NCBI GenBank assembly: GCA_965214205.1
Contig: OZ243941.1
Location: 186,001 to 250,000 of the forward strand
Direction of reading: 5' to 3'
Length of the DNA stretch: 64,000 bases
From: G963663315 sp965214205
Lineage (GTDB): Bacteria; Pseudomonadota; Gammaproteobacteria; Arenicellales; Poriferihabitantaceae
A program made the translations under genes and the position numbers. Positions 50,082 through 59,530 of this stretch are shown here, piece by piece. The number at the start of each line of letters is the position of its first letter. Positions within the stretch are counted from its first letter, which is position 1. The notes beneath the pieces were generated by a model, which was given only the letters and a program-made list of their open reading frames with translations, made no database searches and was not told the origin of the DNA.

Positions 50082-51556
50082 GGGGGGCGCAACCCGATGA
50101 TGTCGGCAAGATGCCGGTATTCGACCTGCTGTTCCAGCATTTCGGCAACCCGGTCAATCTGCTGCAACCGGAATTGCTGGTAGTCGAATGAATGGTCGCG
50201 CGCGGTCTTGAGTCCGGCCCATTCAAGCAGGGCCTGACGCGCGCTGTCCTGATCGAAAACCCCGTGAAGGTAAGTGCACAGAATCTGGTTGTCTGCTGAA
50301 ATCACCCCCTCCTTTTCCCCGGCAAGGTCTATTGCCGGACGTTCCCGCGTCGCTCGCGAAGTGCGGCCCGCATGGATTTCGTAGCCGGTCACTTCCGCCT
50401 GGCTGTCGATCAGCGTCCCGGTCACCCGCTTCAGTTTTTTGACCGGTTGCAGGGTGGTCTCAAAATCCATCAATCCGAGACCATCCATCGAACCAGGCTC
50501 ACCTTCAATACCGTGCGGATCATGAATTCTGGAACCGATCATCTGGTAACCTCCACAGATGCCGATCAGTTTACCACCGTACCTGAGATGCCTTTTGATC
50601 CAGTCCGGCCAGTCATTCTCGATCAGCCACTTCAAATCATTCATCGTGTTTTTGCTGCCCGGTAAAATCACCAGATCACACGCACTCCTGCAACCACCCT
50701 GTCCGACAAATTCAAGTTCCACCGCCGGGTGCAGCCGGAGCGCATCGAAATCGGTGTGATTACTGATCCGGGGAATCCTGGGTACAACCACCTTCAATTT
50801 TTGCGATTCCTGCCCGGATGTGTCCGTGAAATCGCGGTGATCAACCGCATCCTCCGCCTCGACATGCAACCCCGGCAGATACGGTAACACCCCAAGAGTC
50901 GGTATCGAGGTCTTGCGTGTCAACCAGTCGATACCCGAATCCAGCAAGGCACGGTCGCCACGGAAACGATTGATCAGAAACCCCTTGACCAAGGCTTGTT
51001 CATGCCGTTCAAGGCAGTCGAGAGTGCCAGTCAAATGCGCGAATACTCCACCGCGGTCTATATCCGCCACCAGCGCTACCGGGCAATCAATCGCCGTGGC
51101 GAATCCCATATTGGCAATGTCGTTTTCCCGCAGGTTGATCTCCGCAGGGCTGCCCGCTCCTTCAATGACAATCACATCGTAACGTTCAGACAGACGATGC
51201 CAGGCCGCCAGCGCGTAATCTATCGCGGTCTTCTTGAAGTCATGATATTCGACCGCGCCCATATTGCCGATTGACTGCCCGTTGATGATCACCTGCGCCC
51301 CCCGGTCGCTGTTCGGTTTCAGCAAAATCGGGTTCATGTCGGTATGCGGCGGGATGCCACAAGCCAGGGCCTGCACCGCCTGGGAACGCCCCACCTCACC
51401 GCCGTCCACCGTGACCGCGCTGTTCAATGCCATATTCTGCGGCTTGAACGGCGAGACACGGAACCCTTTTTTAGCAAGCAGCCGACATAACCCGGCGGCA
51501 ATGACACTCTTGCCGGCGTTCGAGGTGGCGCCCTGGATCATGATGGCCCTTGCCAT
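50075..51556 (-). CDS. cobQ: Cobyric acid synthase
   Basis: 493 residues. It amidates side chains b, d, e and g. The N-terminal half has IQGATSNAGKSVIAAGLCRLLAKKGFRVSPFKPQNMALNS and VIVIEGAGSPAEINLRENDIANMG; the C-terminal glutaminase has VILPGSKNTMNDLKWL, the Cys in LIGICGGYQMIG, and TYLHGVFD. AGGA lies eight bases before ATG 51556. It is transcribed away from the 49-residue protein gene and recQ and is first of two with cbiB. Confidence 0.95.
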   Translation of the reverse strand: MARAIMIQGATSNAGKSVIAAGLCRLLAKKGFRVSPFKPQNMALNSAVTVDGGEVGRSQAVQALACGIPPHTDMNPILLKPNSDRGAQVIINGQSIGNMGAVEYHDFKKTAIDYALAAWHRLSERYDVIVIEGAGSPAEINLRENDIANMGFATAIDCPVALVADIDRGGVFAHLTGTLDCLERHEQALVKGFLINRFRGDRALLDSGIDWLTRKTSIPTLGVLPYLPGLHVEAEDAVDHRDFTDTSGQESQKLKVVVPRIPRISNHTDFDALRLHPAVELEFVGQGGCRSACDLVILPGSKNTMNDLKWLIENDWPDWIKRHLRYGGKLIGICGGYQMIGSRIHDPHGIEGEPGSMDGLGLMDFETTLQPVKKLKRVTGTLIDSQAEVTGYEIHAGRTSRATRERPAIDLAGEKEGVISADNQILCTYLHGVFDQDSARQALLEWAGLKTARDHSFDYQQFRLQQIDRVAEMLEQQVEYRHLADIIGLRPPC

Positions 51557-51725
51557 TAATTTTCCTGCGGCATCAGATCAGAAGAGAAGTCCAAAACAAA
51601 GAAAAAAGCGCTATGAGATTACGGTATATCGTGTATAAGGACAAGTGAATTATCTGGCGCCCGGTCACCGGAAGCGGTATCATCCACTCCTCGCTTTCAA
51701 GGAGCGATGACGGCAGGAGATTACC

Positions 51726-51875
51726 ATGAAACATCAGACCACGACCCCAGATTCGCGCAAGACCAATCCTGTCGCAAAAAACGCGCGCCTGTTCAATCAG
51801 TGCAGGGTTTTCACGGACCGGAAAAAAGCCGCCAAGAGAGGATATGTCAAACATAAACAATCCGGGGATAGATAA
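51726..51875 (+). CDS. Small basic conserved protein overlapping the recQ start
   Basis: 49 residues: Lys/Arg-rich, with NPVAKNARLFNQCRVFTDRKK and AAKRGYVKHK. The N-P-V-A-x-(N/H)-A-x-x-(F/Y)-N, then V-F-x-D-R-K-K-(A)-x-(K)-x-G-Y-x-K-H-K pattern matches a small gammaproteobacterial family I remember as DUF7230, function unknown. AGGAGA sits seven bases before the ATG, a better site than recQ has. It overlaps recQ by 32 bases in another frame, suggesting translational coupling. A ribosome- or nucleic-acid-related role is only a guess from charge. Confidence 0.7.
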   Translation: MKHQTTTPDSRKTNPVAKNARLFNQCRVFTDRKKAAKRGYVKHKQSGDR

Positions 51876-53658
51876 CAACGCACGGGATATTCTTCGACAG
51901 GTCTTTGGCTATGACCATTTCCGCGACCGGCAGGAGTCGATCATCAATGCCGCGATTGCCGGACGGGATTCGCTGGTTTTAATGCCTACCGGCGGTGGAA
52001 AGTCGCTGTGTTACCAGATCCCCGCCCTGGTTCGACCAGGCGTCGGACTGGTGGTATCGCCGTTGATCGCATTGATGCAGGACCAGGTCAGCGCCCTGAG
52101 ACAGTTGGGGGTCAAGGCTGAATTCCTGAACTCAACGCTGACCTGGCAGCAGAAACAGGATGTTGCCGCGAGCATGAACAGTGGTGAAACCGACCTGATT
52201 TATATCGCCCCGGAAAGGCTCTCGCAAGCGGGTACGCTGGAATGGCTGGGTCGGTGCCGGATTTCCCTGATCGCGATTGATGAAGCCCATTGTGTTTCCC
52301 AGTGGGGTCACGATTTCCGGCCTGACTATTTGTCTCTGGCACAGCTTGGCGACTGTTTTCCCGATGTACCGCGAATAGCGTTGACCGCAACCGCCACGCC
52401 CAAAACCCGCCGGGAAATCCTGCAGAATCTGCAACTGCGTGACCCCGAAGTTTATGTCAGCAGTTTTGACCGGCCGAATATCCGGTACAGCGTGGCGCCC
52501 AAGCTGAACGCGAGAAATCAACTGCTCCGGTTTCTGGAAAATCATCGGACAGACTGTGGCATCATTTACTGTCTTTCCAGAAAAAAGGTGGAGTCCACCG
52601 CTCTCTGGTTGAACCAGAGTGGTTTTAACGCTCTGCCCTATCATGCCGGCCTGCCGGATTCGGAGCGCGCCGAAAACCAGGCCAGGTTTCTATTCGAGGA
52701 CGACCTGATCATGGTTGCCACAATCGCGTTTGGCATGGGAATAGACAAACCGGATGTCCGGTTCGTTGCTCATCTGGATTTGCCGGGCAGTATCGAATCG
52801 TATTATCAGGAAACCGGGCGGGCAGGCCGCGACGGGCAACCTTCAGACGCCTGGATGGTATATGGATTAAGCGATGTGGTGCAGCGCGGCCAGATGCTGG
52901 CAAACTCGGACGCGGACGAAATCCACAAACGCAATGAGCGCAGCAAGCTGGATTCGTTGCTGGGCTGGTGCGAGGTGACGCAATGCCGCCGCAGTTCCCT
53001 GCTGGAGTACTTCGGCGAGAAACAGCAGGACCCCTGCGGCAACTGTGATACCTGCCTCGACCCGCCGAAGACACGGCATGGCACGGAAACCGCGCAAAAG
53101 CTGCTTTCGTGCATCTATCGTACCGGGCAGTATTTCGGGACACTGCATATCATAGATGTTTTGCGAGGCAGGGATACGGAAAAAATCAGGCAGCGCGATC
53201 ATCAGCGTCTGAGTACTTTTGGAATCGGCGCTGACCTGTCGCAAAACCAGTGGCGTTCGGTCATCCGACAGTTGATTGTGCGCGGCTTTCTGGTATCCGA
53301 CGCCGAACGGTTCGGAGCGCTGCGCTTCACCGAAACCACCCGTTCATTGCTCAAGGGCGAGGTTGACCTGATGTTGCGGGAAGATGTCAGCAAGCAGGCC
53401 GCCGTCAGAAAGAAAAAATCCAAAGTGGAGGTTGGTGAGGAGAATCAGGAACTATGGGAAGCGTTGCGAGCCTGCCGGAAGCGGCTGGCGGAACAATACG
53501 GCATCCCGCCCTATATGGTTTTGCACAACAGCGCCCTGCAGGAAATCATGCGGCGAAAACCGATCCGACTCGAAGAGCTGCTGGATATCAGCGGCATCGG
53601 CCACGCCAAGCTGGAAAAATTCGGCGCCGATTTCCTGAAAGTGATCCGGGGTTATTAG
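51844..53658 (+). CDS. recQ: ATP-dependent DNA helicase RecQ
   Basis: 604 residues. Walker A LVLMPTGGGKSLCYQIPAL, DEAH box LIAIDEAHCVSQWGHDFRPDYLSL, motif III ALTATATPKTRREIL, motif VI YYQETGRAGRDGQPSDAWM, the four-Cys zinc site (CRRSSLLEYFGE...CGNCDTC), a winged helix and a C-terminal HRDC domain (about 530-604). Full length and normal. The GAGAGG upstream is close to the ATG, and the 49-residue frame reads through the start. Confidence 0.96.
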   Translation: MSNINNPGIDNNARDILRQVFGYDHFRDRQESIINAAIAGRDSLVLMPTGGGKSLCYQIPALVRPGVGLVVSPLIALMQDQVSALRQLGVKAEFLNSTLTWQQKQDVAASMNSGETDLIYIAPERLSQAGTLEWLGRCRISLIAIDEAHCVSQWGHDFRPDYLSLAQLGDCFPDVPRIALTATATPKTRREILQNLQLRDPEVYVSSFDRPNIRYSVAPKLNARNQLLRFLENHRTDCGIIYCLSRKKVESTALWLNQSGFNALPYHAGLPDSERAENQARFLFEDDLIMVATIAFGMGIDKPDVRFVAHLDLPGSIESYYQETGRAGRDGQPSDAWMVYGLSDVVQRGQMLANSDADEIHKRNERSKLDSLLGWCEVTQCRRSSLLEYFGEKQQDPCGNCDTCLDPPKTRHGTETAQKLLSCIYRTGQYFGTLHIIDVLRGRDTEKIRQRDHQRLSTFGIGADLSQNQWRSVIRQLIVRGFLVSDAERFGALRFTETTRSLLKGEVDLMLREDVSKQAAVRKKKSKVEVGEENQELWEALRACRKRLAEQYGIPPYMVLHNSALQEIMRRKPIRLEELLDISGIGHAKLEKFGADFLKVIRGY

Positions 53659-53660
53659 GC

Positions 53661-53698
53661 TGCGGGCAGACACAGTGACCTGTGCCTGCCCTGCGTCT
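53661..53698. terminator. Long hairpin between recQ and glnA; dispersed repeat copy 3
   Basis: Arms GGGCAGACACAG and CTGTGCCTGCCC pair with one mismatch around TGAC; TGCGTCTTTT follows. It fills the 41-base gap between the convergent recQ and glnA and could end both transcripts. It resembles 38943-38976 and 8350-8380. Confidence 0.65.
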
Positions 53699-53699
53699 T

Positions 53700-55109
53700 T
53701 TACACGCTGTAATACATGTCGAATTCGGCGGGATGGGTCGCCATTCTCATGCGGTTGACTTCTTCCATCTTCAGCTCGATATAGGCGTCGATGGCGTCGT
53801 TGCTGAACACTCCGCCGGCGAGCAGGAACTCGCGGTCATTGTCCAGCGCTTCGAGGGCGATATCGAGGCCATGGGCGACGGTTGGAATATTGGTTTCCTC
53901 TTCCGGCGGCAGGTCATAAAGGTCCTTGTCTGCCGGTCCTCCGGGATGAATCTTGTTCTGAATCCCATCCAGTCCGGCCATCAGCATGGCCGCAAACGCC
54001 AGATAAGGATTGGCTGTCGAATCAGGGAAGCGGATTTCTATTCTCCGGCCTTTGGGGTTTGCGACATAGGGAATACGGCAGGACGCGGAACGGTTTTTCG
54101 CGGAATAGGCAAGTAGTACCGGGGCTTCAAACCCCGGAACCAGTCTTTTGTAGCTGTTGGTGCTGGCGTTTGCGAAAGCGTTGATAGCTTTCGCGTGCTT
54201 GAAGATACCGCCAATATAATACAGCGCCTCATCACTCAATCCGGCATACTGGTCTCCGGCAAACACGTTTTCCCCGTCCTTGAAGATGGATTGATGCACA
54301 TGCATGCCGGTGCCGTTGTCCCCAACCAGGGGTTTGGGCATGAAGGTGGCGGTAAGACCGTGATTGTGGGCGACATTGTGCACGACATATTTGTAGATCT
54401 GCACTTCGTCCGCCTTATGCACCATCGTATTGAACCGGGTGCCGATTTCGCCCTGCCCGCCGGTGCCCACTTCATGGTGATGGACTTCAGCCGGAACACC
54501 CATCTGCTCCAGCACAAGACACATCGTGCTGCGAACATCGGACTGGCTATCGACTGGAGGAACCGGGAAATATCCGCCTTTTATGCCGGGGCGATGGCCG
54601 GTATTGCCATCTTCATACTCGCGACCACTGTTCCAGATACCTTCCGTGGAATCCACTTTGTAGAAACAGTGCTGCATGTCAGTGCACCACTGCACCGAAT
54701 CAAACAGGAAAAACTCGTTTTCGGGGCCGAAATAGGCGGTATCGCCAATGCCGGTTGACGCCAGATAGGCTTCCGCGCGTTTCGCGATCGAACGCGGGTC
54801 CAGCTCATAACCCTGCATGTCGGAAGGCTCGATCACGTCACACCGGATGTTGACTGTAGTCTCCTGACTAAACGGGTCAATTACGGCGCTGTCGGGGTCC
54901 GGCATCAGGATCATGTCCGACTCGTTGATCCCTTTCCAGCCGGCTATGGATGAACCATCGAACATTTTACCCTCTTCAAAAAGCTCCTCGTCCACCACCC
55001 CGACCGGAAGCGTCACATGCTGTTCCTTACCTTTTGTGTCTGTAAATCGAAGGTCGACGAACTTGGCGTCACTCTCGCTCAGTAAATTCAATGTATCTGC
55101 CACAGACAT
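53700..55109 (-). CDS. glnA: Glutamine synthetase type I
   Basis: 469 residues, the standard GSI length. It makes glutamine from glutamate and ammonia. DGSSIAGWKGINESDMILMPD, GYFPVPPVDSQSDVRSTMCLVLEQMGVPAEVHHHEVGTGGQGEI, HVHQSIFKDG and NRSASCRIPYV are family motifs; the adenylylation Tyr is in DLYDLPPEEE near residue 397, implying control by GlnE. ATG 55109 follows GGAGG by seven bases; the frame is open to 55151. Confidence 0.97.
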   Translation of the reverse strand: MSVADTLNLLSESDAKFVDLRFTDTKGKEQHVTLPVGVVDEELFEEGKMFDGSSIAGWKGINESDMILMPDPDSAVIDPFSQETTVNIRCDVIEPSDMQGYELDPRSIAKRAEAYLASTGIGDTAYFGPENEFFLFDSVQWCTDMQHCFYKVDSTEGIWNSGREYEDGNTGHRPGIKGGYFPVPPVDSQSDVRSTMCLVLEQMGVPAEVHHHEVGTGGQGEIGTRFNTMVHKADEVQIYKYVVHNVAHNHGLTATFMPKPLVGDNGTGMHVHQSIFKDGENVFAGDQYAGLSDEALYYIGGIFKHAKAINAFANASTNSYKRLVPGFEAPVLLAYSAKNRSASCRIPYVANPKGRRIEIRFPDSTANPYLAFAAMLMAGLDGIQNKIHPGGPADKDLYDLPPEEETNIPTVAHGLDIALEALDNDREFLLAGGVFSNDAIDAYIELKMEEVNRMRMATHPAEFDMYYSV

Positions 55110-55191
55110 AATAACCTCCAGGTAAGGCCGTATAGTCCGGCCGTTGCACAATTATGCGAGCCAAAACCCGCCAACCAGAAAAGCGCAGAAG

Positions 55192-55197
55192 ATTATA
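55192..55197 (-). promoter_or_regulatory. -10 element upstream of glnA
   Basis: Minus strand TATAAT, 83 bases before the glnA ATG in the 151-base gap after the AsmA gene. The -35 at 17 bp spacing is poor. No good sigma-54 element was found. Confidence 0.35.
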
Positions 55198-55260
55198 TAC
55201 CAGAATACAATTTTTTAGTACTGCTTTTACATTTTTGCAGTCGGGATTCCGCATTCATAT

Positions 55261-58200
55261 TCATCCTTCCATCGCCGTGGCGCAAACATCGGAATTCGCC
55301 TCGATCAGGTCGAACAATCCCCTGGCGAGCAGACTCAATCCGCCGGTCAGATAACCCACTCCCAGCGAGACCCCGCTCTCCAGCAGTCCGCCGGGACGAA
55401 CTTCGGGGTTACTGAGCTTGCCCTTGACCAGGAGCAGCCGGGCAAAACTGCCGGGGCTGACTCCCAATCCCTTTCGGGCCTTGGTCGAAACCTCGAGGTT
55501 CAGATCCTCCCCGGAAAAATCCACTTCCCCGCCGCCCAATAGAGTGAAGTCGGTTGTTTTCAGCGCAATGCCCTTATCATTCGAGGCCACGCCATTGTCC
55601 AGGTCGAAATTGATCACGCCGCAGTCCATATAAATGATCTCATCCTGGGACGTGAACGGATTCAGTACATTCAGCAGCCCCAGAAACAGGTCTCCGCCCA
55701 GTAACCGGAGGCTCTGGTTTTTCAATGTCGCATCATCCAGCATGATTCGTATCGGGCCATTGGCGCTGCCCATGATCTCGGAAATGGAACGACCAGACCC
55801 CTCAATGTCCGCCTGAATTGAAAAAACGCCTTTTTGCTCGTGGTCCAGGTCTTCCGCTCCGGCCAGCGCCGAGAGATCAACGTTATTGCCATTGAGCGCG
55901 ATTCGGGATTTCAATATTCCCTGCGGCTGATTTGTCAGCGACAACCGGATATCCATCAAGCCATCGCTTCCGCTCTCGCCTGTCATCCTGGAAGACAACC
56001 GGCCATCACTCGCATCCGCATCCAGAACAACATTGTCAAGCTGCAGGATTCTGCTCTGCAAACGCCCGAAGTTCGCCTTTATCCTCATGTTTGCATCATC
56101 CAGCCAGGGTAACCGGATGTGGTTCCGGGAAAAGAATCCGGAAGAGTCTTCCGGGACGGTCCGCAATTGGGTCATATCCATGTTCTGTGAGGTGAGCTGG
56201 ATGATAGTGGAGGTTTCGGCGTTTCCCGATTCCGTCTTTTCGTGATTTTCCGAAGGCAGATAAATTTGGCCGGTCAAATCGCTGTCAGCCGACTTCAGGT
56301 CAAACAACACCTCGCCGGGTTGACCGGCATTCCTGAAGACCAGTTGGCCATGCACCGGAATGTCCCTCGCCAGAACGGACCAGGCTCCCGCCGCCAGCAG
56401 ATCATCCAGCCGCGGCCTGTCGATCACCACTTCCAGCCCGGTCGTTTCAAACGGAGACAGACTTTCGATTTTTCCGGAAACCCTGGTTTCATTGTAACCG
56501 GATATGAGCCGCGCATTGACCTGATCAACCGCAATCCCCTGGCCTGAAACCGAAACTTCGGCGGAGCCGTCCAGATAACCCTCCAGGCCGACCAGATCGT
56601 CATGAACGGGAGGCAATACCCCCTCTTCCAGTTCTCCGTGAATCCTGAGCGAAACAGGGCCGGCCCAGCGGCTGGTAAACAGTCGATCAATACGGCCAGT
56701 GATCCGGCTTTTCAAACCGGATTCGGAAAGGATTTCAAGCTCCTTGATGCTGTGAACGACCCCGCCATTCGGCGTTTCCGTGGTACGCAGCTTGCCCAGA
56801 CCCCTGGCTGGAAACAGTTCTGCCGCGAGCGGCCCGAACCGATCCATTGGCAGGTCAGGCCAGCGCTCAAGAAACGGCCCCGCGTCCCGGACCTCAACGC
56901 CAAAATTCAGAATCAGTTTCGGCAATTTCCCCAAGTTGCGTATTTCACCCGACAGAGTCGCGTCGGCAGCGGGTTCCTTCAGCTTCACCTGAATATTGCC
57001 CAGATTCAGTTTGCCCACCGCAGTGCCGCGCAGTTCCGCGCTGGCGGTGATCGTTTCCGTCGGTGGCAGTGGCTGACCGGCCCAATCACTCAGTTTGTCC
57101 AACCCCTGTGCGCTTCCCTTCAGATCCACTCGCAGGGTTTCGACATTGCCGACAGAGTCAAACTCACCCCCGCCGTCAATCCAGATACCCCGCCCCCTCG
57201 CATCGACCCGGATATCCGGGATCGAGACTTCATCCGCGCCCAGACGAACCGTCCCGGCAACGGTCAGGTTCTGCACCAATCTGGCCATGGCGGGACCCGC
57301 CGACCGCTCAATAAAATCCGGCCCGGACTGCACCGAGAAGTCAATCACTCCCCGTTGCCGCGCGCCCGGATTTTTGAGGCTGCCCGCAGCCAGAATTTTG
57401 ACCTCAGGAGAATCATTTTCAAGCAGGATGTCGAATATCCTGATTTCATCGTCCAGGCGATAGATGTTGCCGGACGCCGAGATATTCGGGACGCTGGGAA
57501 AATCCCGATTTATCAGATCACCCAGGTCGGTCAGATCATCCATCGCGAGGCTGACTTGCAGCGGACTGGTCCAGTCCCCACCCATGTTTTCCACCGCGCC
57601 AGTCAAATCCAGTTTCATGCCCGCCGAACGAATGGCGCCGCGATGCAGGGCCAGGAGCCAACCTCCATCTTCACGGGCCAGCATTCCGTCTATATCAGTC
57701 TCAAGCGCCATATCCTGATTCAATTTATCCGAAAGCGCCCCGTGGTCGAGATTGCCCTTCGCGGAAAAACCCAGGGCCACTTGCCTGAACCGGGGCAGAT
57801 ACCCGATTTGTCCCGTAACACTCGATTCCAGGCCATGATGCGGGGAAGACATCTCTATCGACTCCATACGCAACGTCCCGCTTCCCGCCGGTTGAACCAG
57901 ATTCCAGGAGGCGCTGATATCGCGCCAGGGATACAATGGCGCGCCAATCAGGCCGGATAGATCGGACAGATCGGTGATCAGGGTCTCAAACCGCAGATTC
58001 AGGCCCTTCCATCCCCGCAGTTTGTCGATGGCGCCGGCAATGAGCAGGGGGTTTTCCGGTTTGACAATGTGGCCCTGCAAGCTGACTCCGGTTTCGACGC
58101 GCTCGATAACAGATCGAAGACTGCCTGTTTGTCCGGACAGTACGACCGGAGTCTGTTCCACGGCGCCGGATATGCGAAGGTCAATTGGCTGGTCCAGCGC

Positions 58201-58752
58201 CGGTGAGCGGGCAACCGCATCCGTGATATCGAATTCCCATCTGCGCCGGGGATGATAATAGACCACCTGCCCACCGCTGATGGAAACCTGCCGGATACCC
58301 CGTAACTGACTGGCTATAAGGCCCGGCTCAACAACGTTGTCCGAACCCGCGTCTTTCCTTAAATCGACATTGAATTTCCAGGTTTCAGGGTGGCGTTCTA
58401 TCCTCAATATCGGATTTCGGGCATGGACTTCCCGGATCAATCCCTCTCCTGTGAATAATCCGGGGACAGAAAGCGTTACCGATAATCTGCCGATTGAAAG
58501 CATGTCATCGGCCAACGCCCAATCGCTGTTGGACAGCCGCACGTCGTGGGCGACGATGGTCGTGGACAGACCCATGGCCATACCCAGCCTGCCGTCAATT
58601 GAAAACTCCCTCCCGATCCGGCTTTCGATCCAGGATGTGATGATCGACTTCGCCTGTGTGGAATTCAGGGATAGCGCGGCGATGAGCGTCAACAACGCGG
58701 CCAGTCCGGCCAGCGCGGCAATAACCAGGATGGTTTTTCGTTTTCTGGACAT
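55261..58752 (-). CDS. AsmA-family protein
   Basis: 1163 residues. One N-terminal membrane helix (TILVIAALAGLAALLTLIAALSL, about 7-30) anchors a very long beta-rich periplasmic body, starting with IESRIGREFSIDGRLGMAMGLSTTIVAHDVRLSNSDWA and ending in the AsmA C-terminal region (SEIMGSANGPIRIMLDDATLKNQSLRLLGGDLFLGLLNVLNPF...GLGVSPGSFARLLLVKGKLSNPEV). AsmA/TamB/YhdP-like proteins are thought to bridge inner and outer membranes for lipid transport. It begins 121 bases after tsaB and is followed by glnA after 151 bases. Confidence 0.9.
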   Translation of the reverse strand: MSRKRKTILVIAALAGLAALLTLIAALSLNSTQAKSIITSWIESRIGREFSIDGRLGMAMGLSTTIVAHDVRLSNSDWALADDMLSIGRLSVTLSVPGLFTGEGLIREVHARNPILRIERHPETWKFNVDLRKDAGSDNVVEPGLIASQLRGIRQVSISGGQVVYYHPRRRWEFDITDAVARSPALDQPIDLRISGAVEQTPVVLSGQTGSLRSVIERVETGVSLQGHIVKPENPLLIAGAIDKLRGWKGLNLRFETLITDLSDLSGLIGAPLYPWRDISASWNLVQPAGSGTLRMESIEMSSPHHGLESSVTGQIGYLPRFRQVALGFSAKGNLDHGALSDKLNQDMALETDIDGMLAREDGGWLLALHRGAIRSAGMKLDLTGAVENMGGDWTSPLQVSLAMDDLTDLGDLINRDFPSVPNISASGNIYRLDDEIRIFDILLENDSPEVKILAAGSLKNPGARQRGVIDFSVQSGPDFIERSAGPAMARLVQNLTVAGTVRLGADEVSIPDIRVDARGRGIWIDGGGEFDSVGNVETLRVDLKGSAQGLDKLSDWAGQPLPPTETITASAELRGTAVGKLNLGNIQVKLKEPAADATLSGEIRNLGKLPKLILNFGVEVRDAGPFLERWPDLPMDRFGPLAAELFPARGLGKLRTTETPNGGVVHSIKELEILSESGLKSRITGRIDRLFTSRWAGPVSLRIHGELEEGVLPPVHDDLVGLEGYLDGSAEVSVSGQGIAVDQVNARLISGYNETRVSGKIESLSPFETTGLEVVIDRPRLDDLLAAGAWSVLARDIPVHGQLVFRNAGQPGEVLFDLKSADSDLTGQIYLPSENHEKTESGNAETSTIIQLTSQNMDMTQLRTVPEDSSGFFSRNHIRLPWLDDANMRIKANFGRLQSRILQLDNVVLDADASDGRLSSRMTGESGSDGLMDIRLSLTNQPQGILKSRIALNGNNVDLSALAGAEDLDHEQKGVFSIQADIEGSGRSISEIMGSANGPIRIMLDDATLKNQSLRLLGGDLFLGLLNVLNPFTSQDEIIYMDCGVINFDLDNGVASNDKGIALKTTDFTLLGGGEVDFSGEDLNLEVSTKARKGLGVSPGSFARLLLVKGKLSNPEVRPGGLLESGVSLGVGYLTGGLSLLARGLFDLIEANSDVCATAMEG

Positions 58753-58873
58753 CGGTCGCCGCTTGTCTTCGTTTTGTGTTTTCTTCGCTATTCAGCGCCT
58801 GCGCCGCAATGCCGGTCGCGCCATCGCGGATTATCGCATGATTCAATCGGGTGATATGAATATACGCCGGATT

Positions 58874-59530
58874 TCAGCCTGTAACCTTGTCGCGGATATA
58901 GGTCGCCTCCAGCCGCCGCGGGTTCACCGCCCCCTCGACACCGATTCTCTGCGCCATTCTGATCCCCTGAGCCGCCTCGGGAAAGAGTACATTACTGACA
59001 CGAACGGGCCGGTTCCCCGACCGACCGGGAAGGATGTCCGCATAAATGTCCCATCCGTTTCCGACCCCGTACTCCGCCTGCCCGAGCCCGGCGGCGAACT
59101 GCTCGGGGAAGCAGACACAGGGAACCATCAGCGGCTCCGGCCTGCCACTGGCCCGGACCTCATAGACCGCGCAATAAACCTGCTTCATCCGCGCGTCGAT
59201 AGCCGACGCGACGATACCGCTGTCCACCGAGATTGCCATGACTTCCAGTGAGGATACTCCGATCACCGGCAAATCCGCGCCGTAAGCCAGCCCCTGCGCG
59301 ACCCCCAAACCGATCCGCACGCCGGTAAACGAGCCCGGTCCGGTATCCACCACAATCACGTCAAGCTGACCGAGGCGCAGGCCACTATCCGCCATTACCC
59401 GGTCTGCCATATCCAGTACAAGCCGGGAGTGGCCGCCCGGCTGTACCTCTTTGCGCTGGATCGTCTCAGAGCCGTCCAGTAACGCGACCGAACACGATTC
59501 GGTAACCGTATCAATCGAAAGACACTTCAT
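58874..59530 (-). CDS. tsaB: tRNA threonylcarbamoyladenosine synthesis protein TsaB
   Basis: 218 residues. TsaB is the ASKHA-fold partner of TsaD in t6A modification at tRNA position 37. MKCLSIDTVTESCSVALLDG, GGHSRLVLDMADRVM, IVVDTGPGSFTGVRIGLGVAQGLAYG and the DARMKQVYCAVYE segment are typical. The start overlaps the helicase stop by ATGA. Confidence 0.95.
   Translation of the reverse strand: MKCLSIDTVTESCSVALLDGSETIQRKEVQPGGHSRLVLDMADRVMADSGLRLGQLDVIVVDTGPGSFTGVRIGLGVAQGLAYGADLPVIGVSSLEVMAISVDSGIVASAIDARMKQVYCAVYEVRASGRPEPLMVPCVCFPEQFAAGLGQAEYGVGNGWDIYADILPGRSGNRPVRVSNVLFPEAAQGIRMAQRIGVEGAVNPRRLEATYIRDKVTG

Noticed and set aside
51573..51878. 101-codon minus-strand frame upstream of cobQ
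   Set aside because: It lies opposite the small basic protein and recQ start, lacks a ribosome-binding site and resembles nothing; cobQ has its own signals.
55110..55260. Sigma-54 promoter ahead of glnA
   Set aside because: A GG...GC pair was looked for, but the nearest TGGC is not followed by GC at the required distance.
56602..57960. 452-codon open frame on the plus strand
   Set aside because: Antisense shadow of the AsmA-family gene, with no family pattern.
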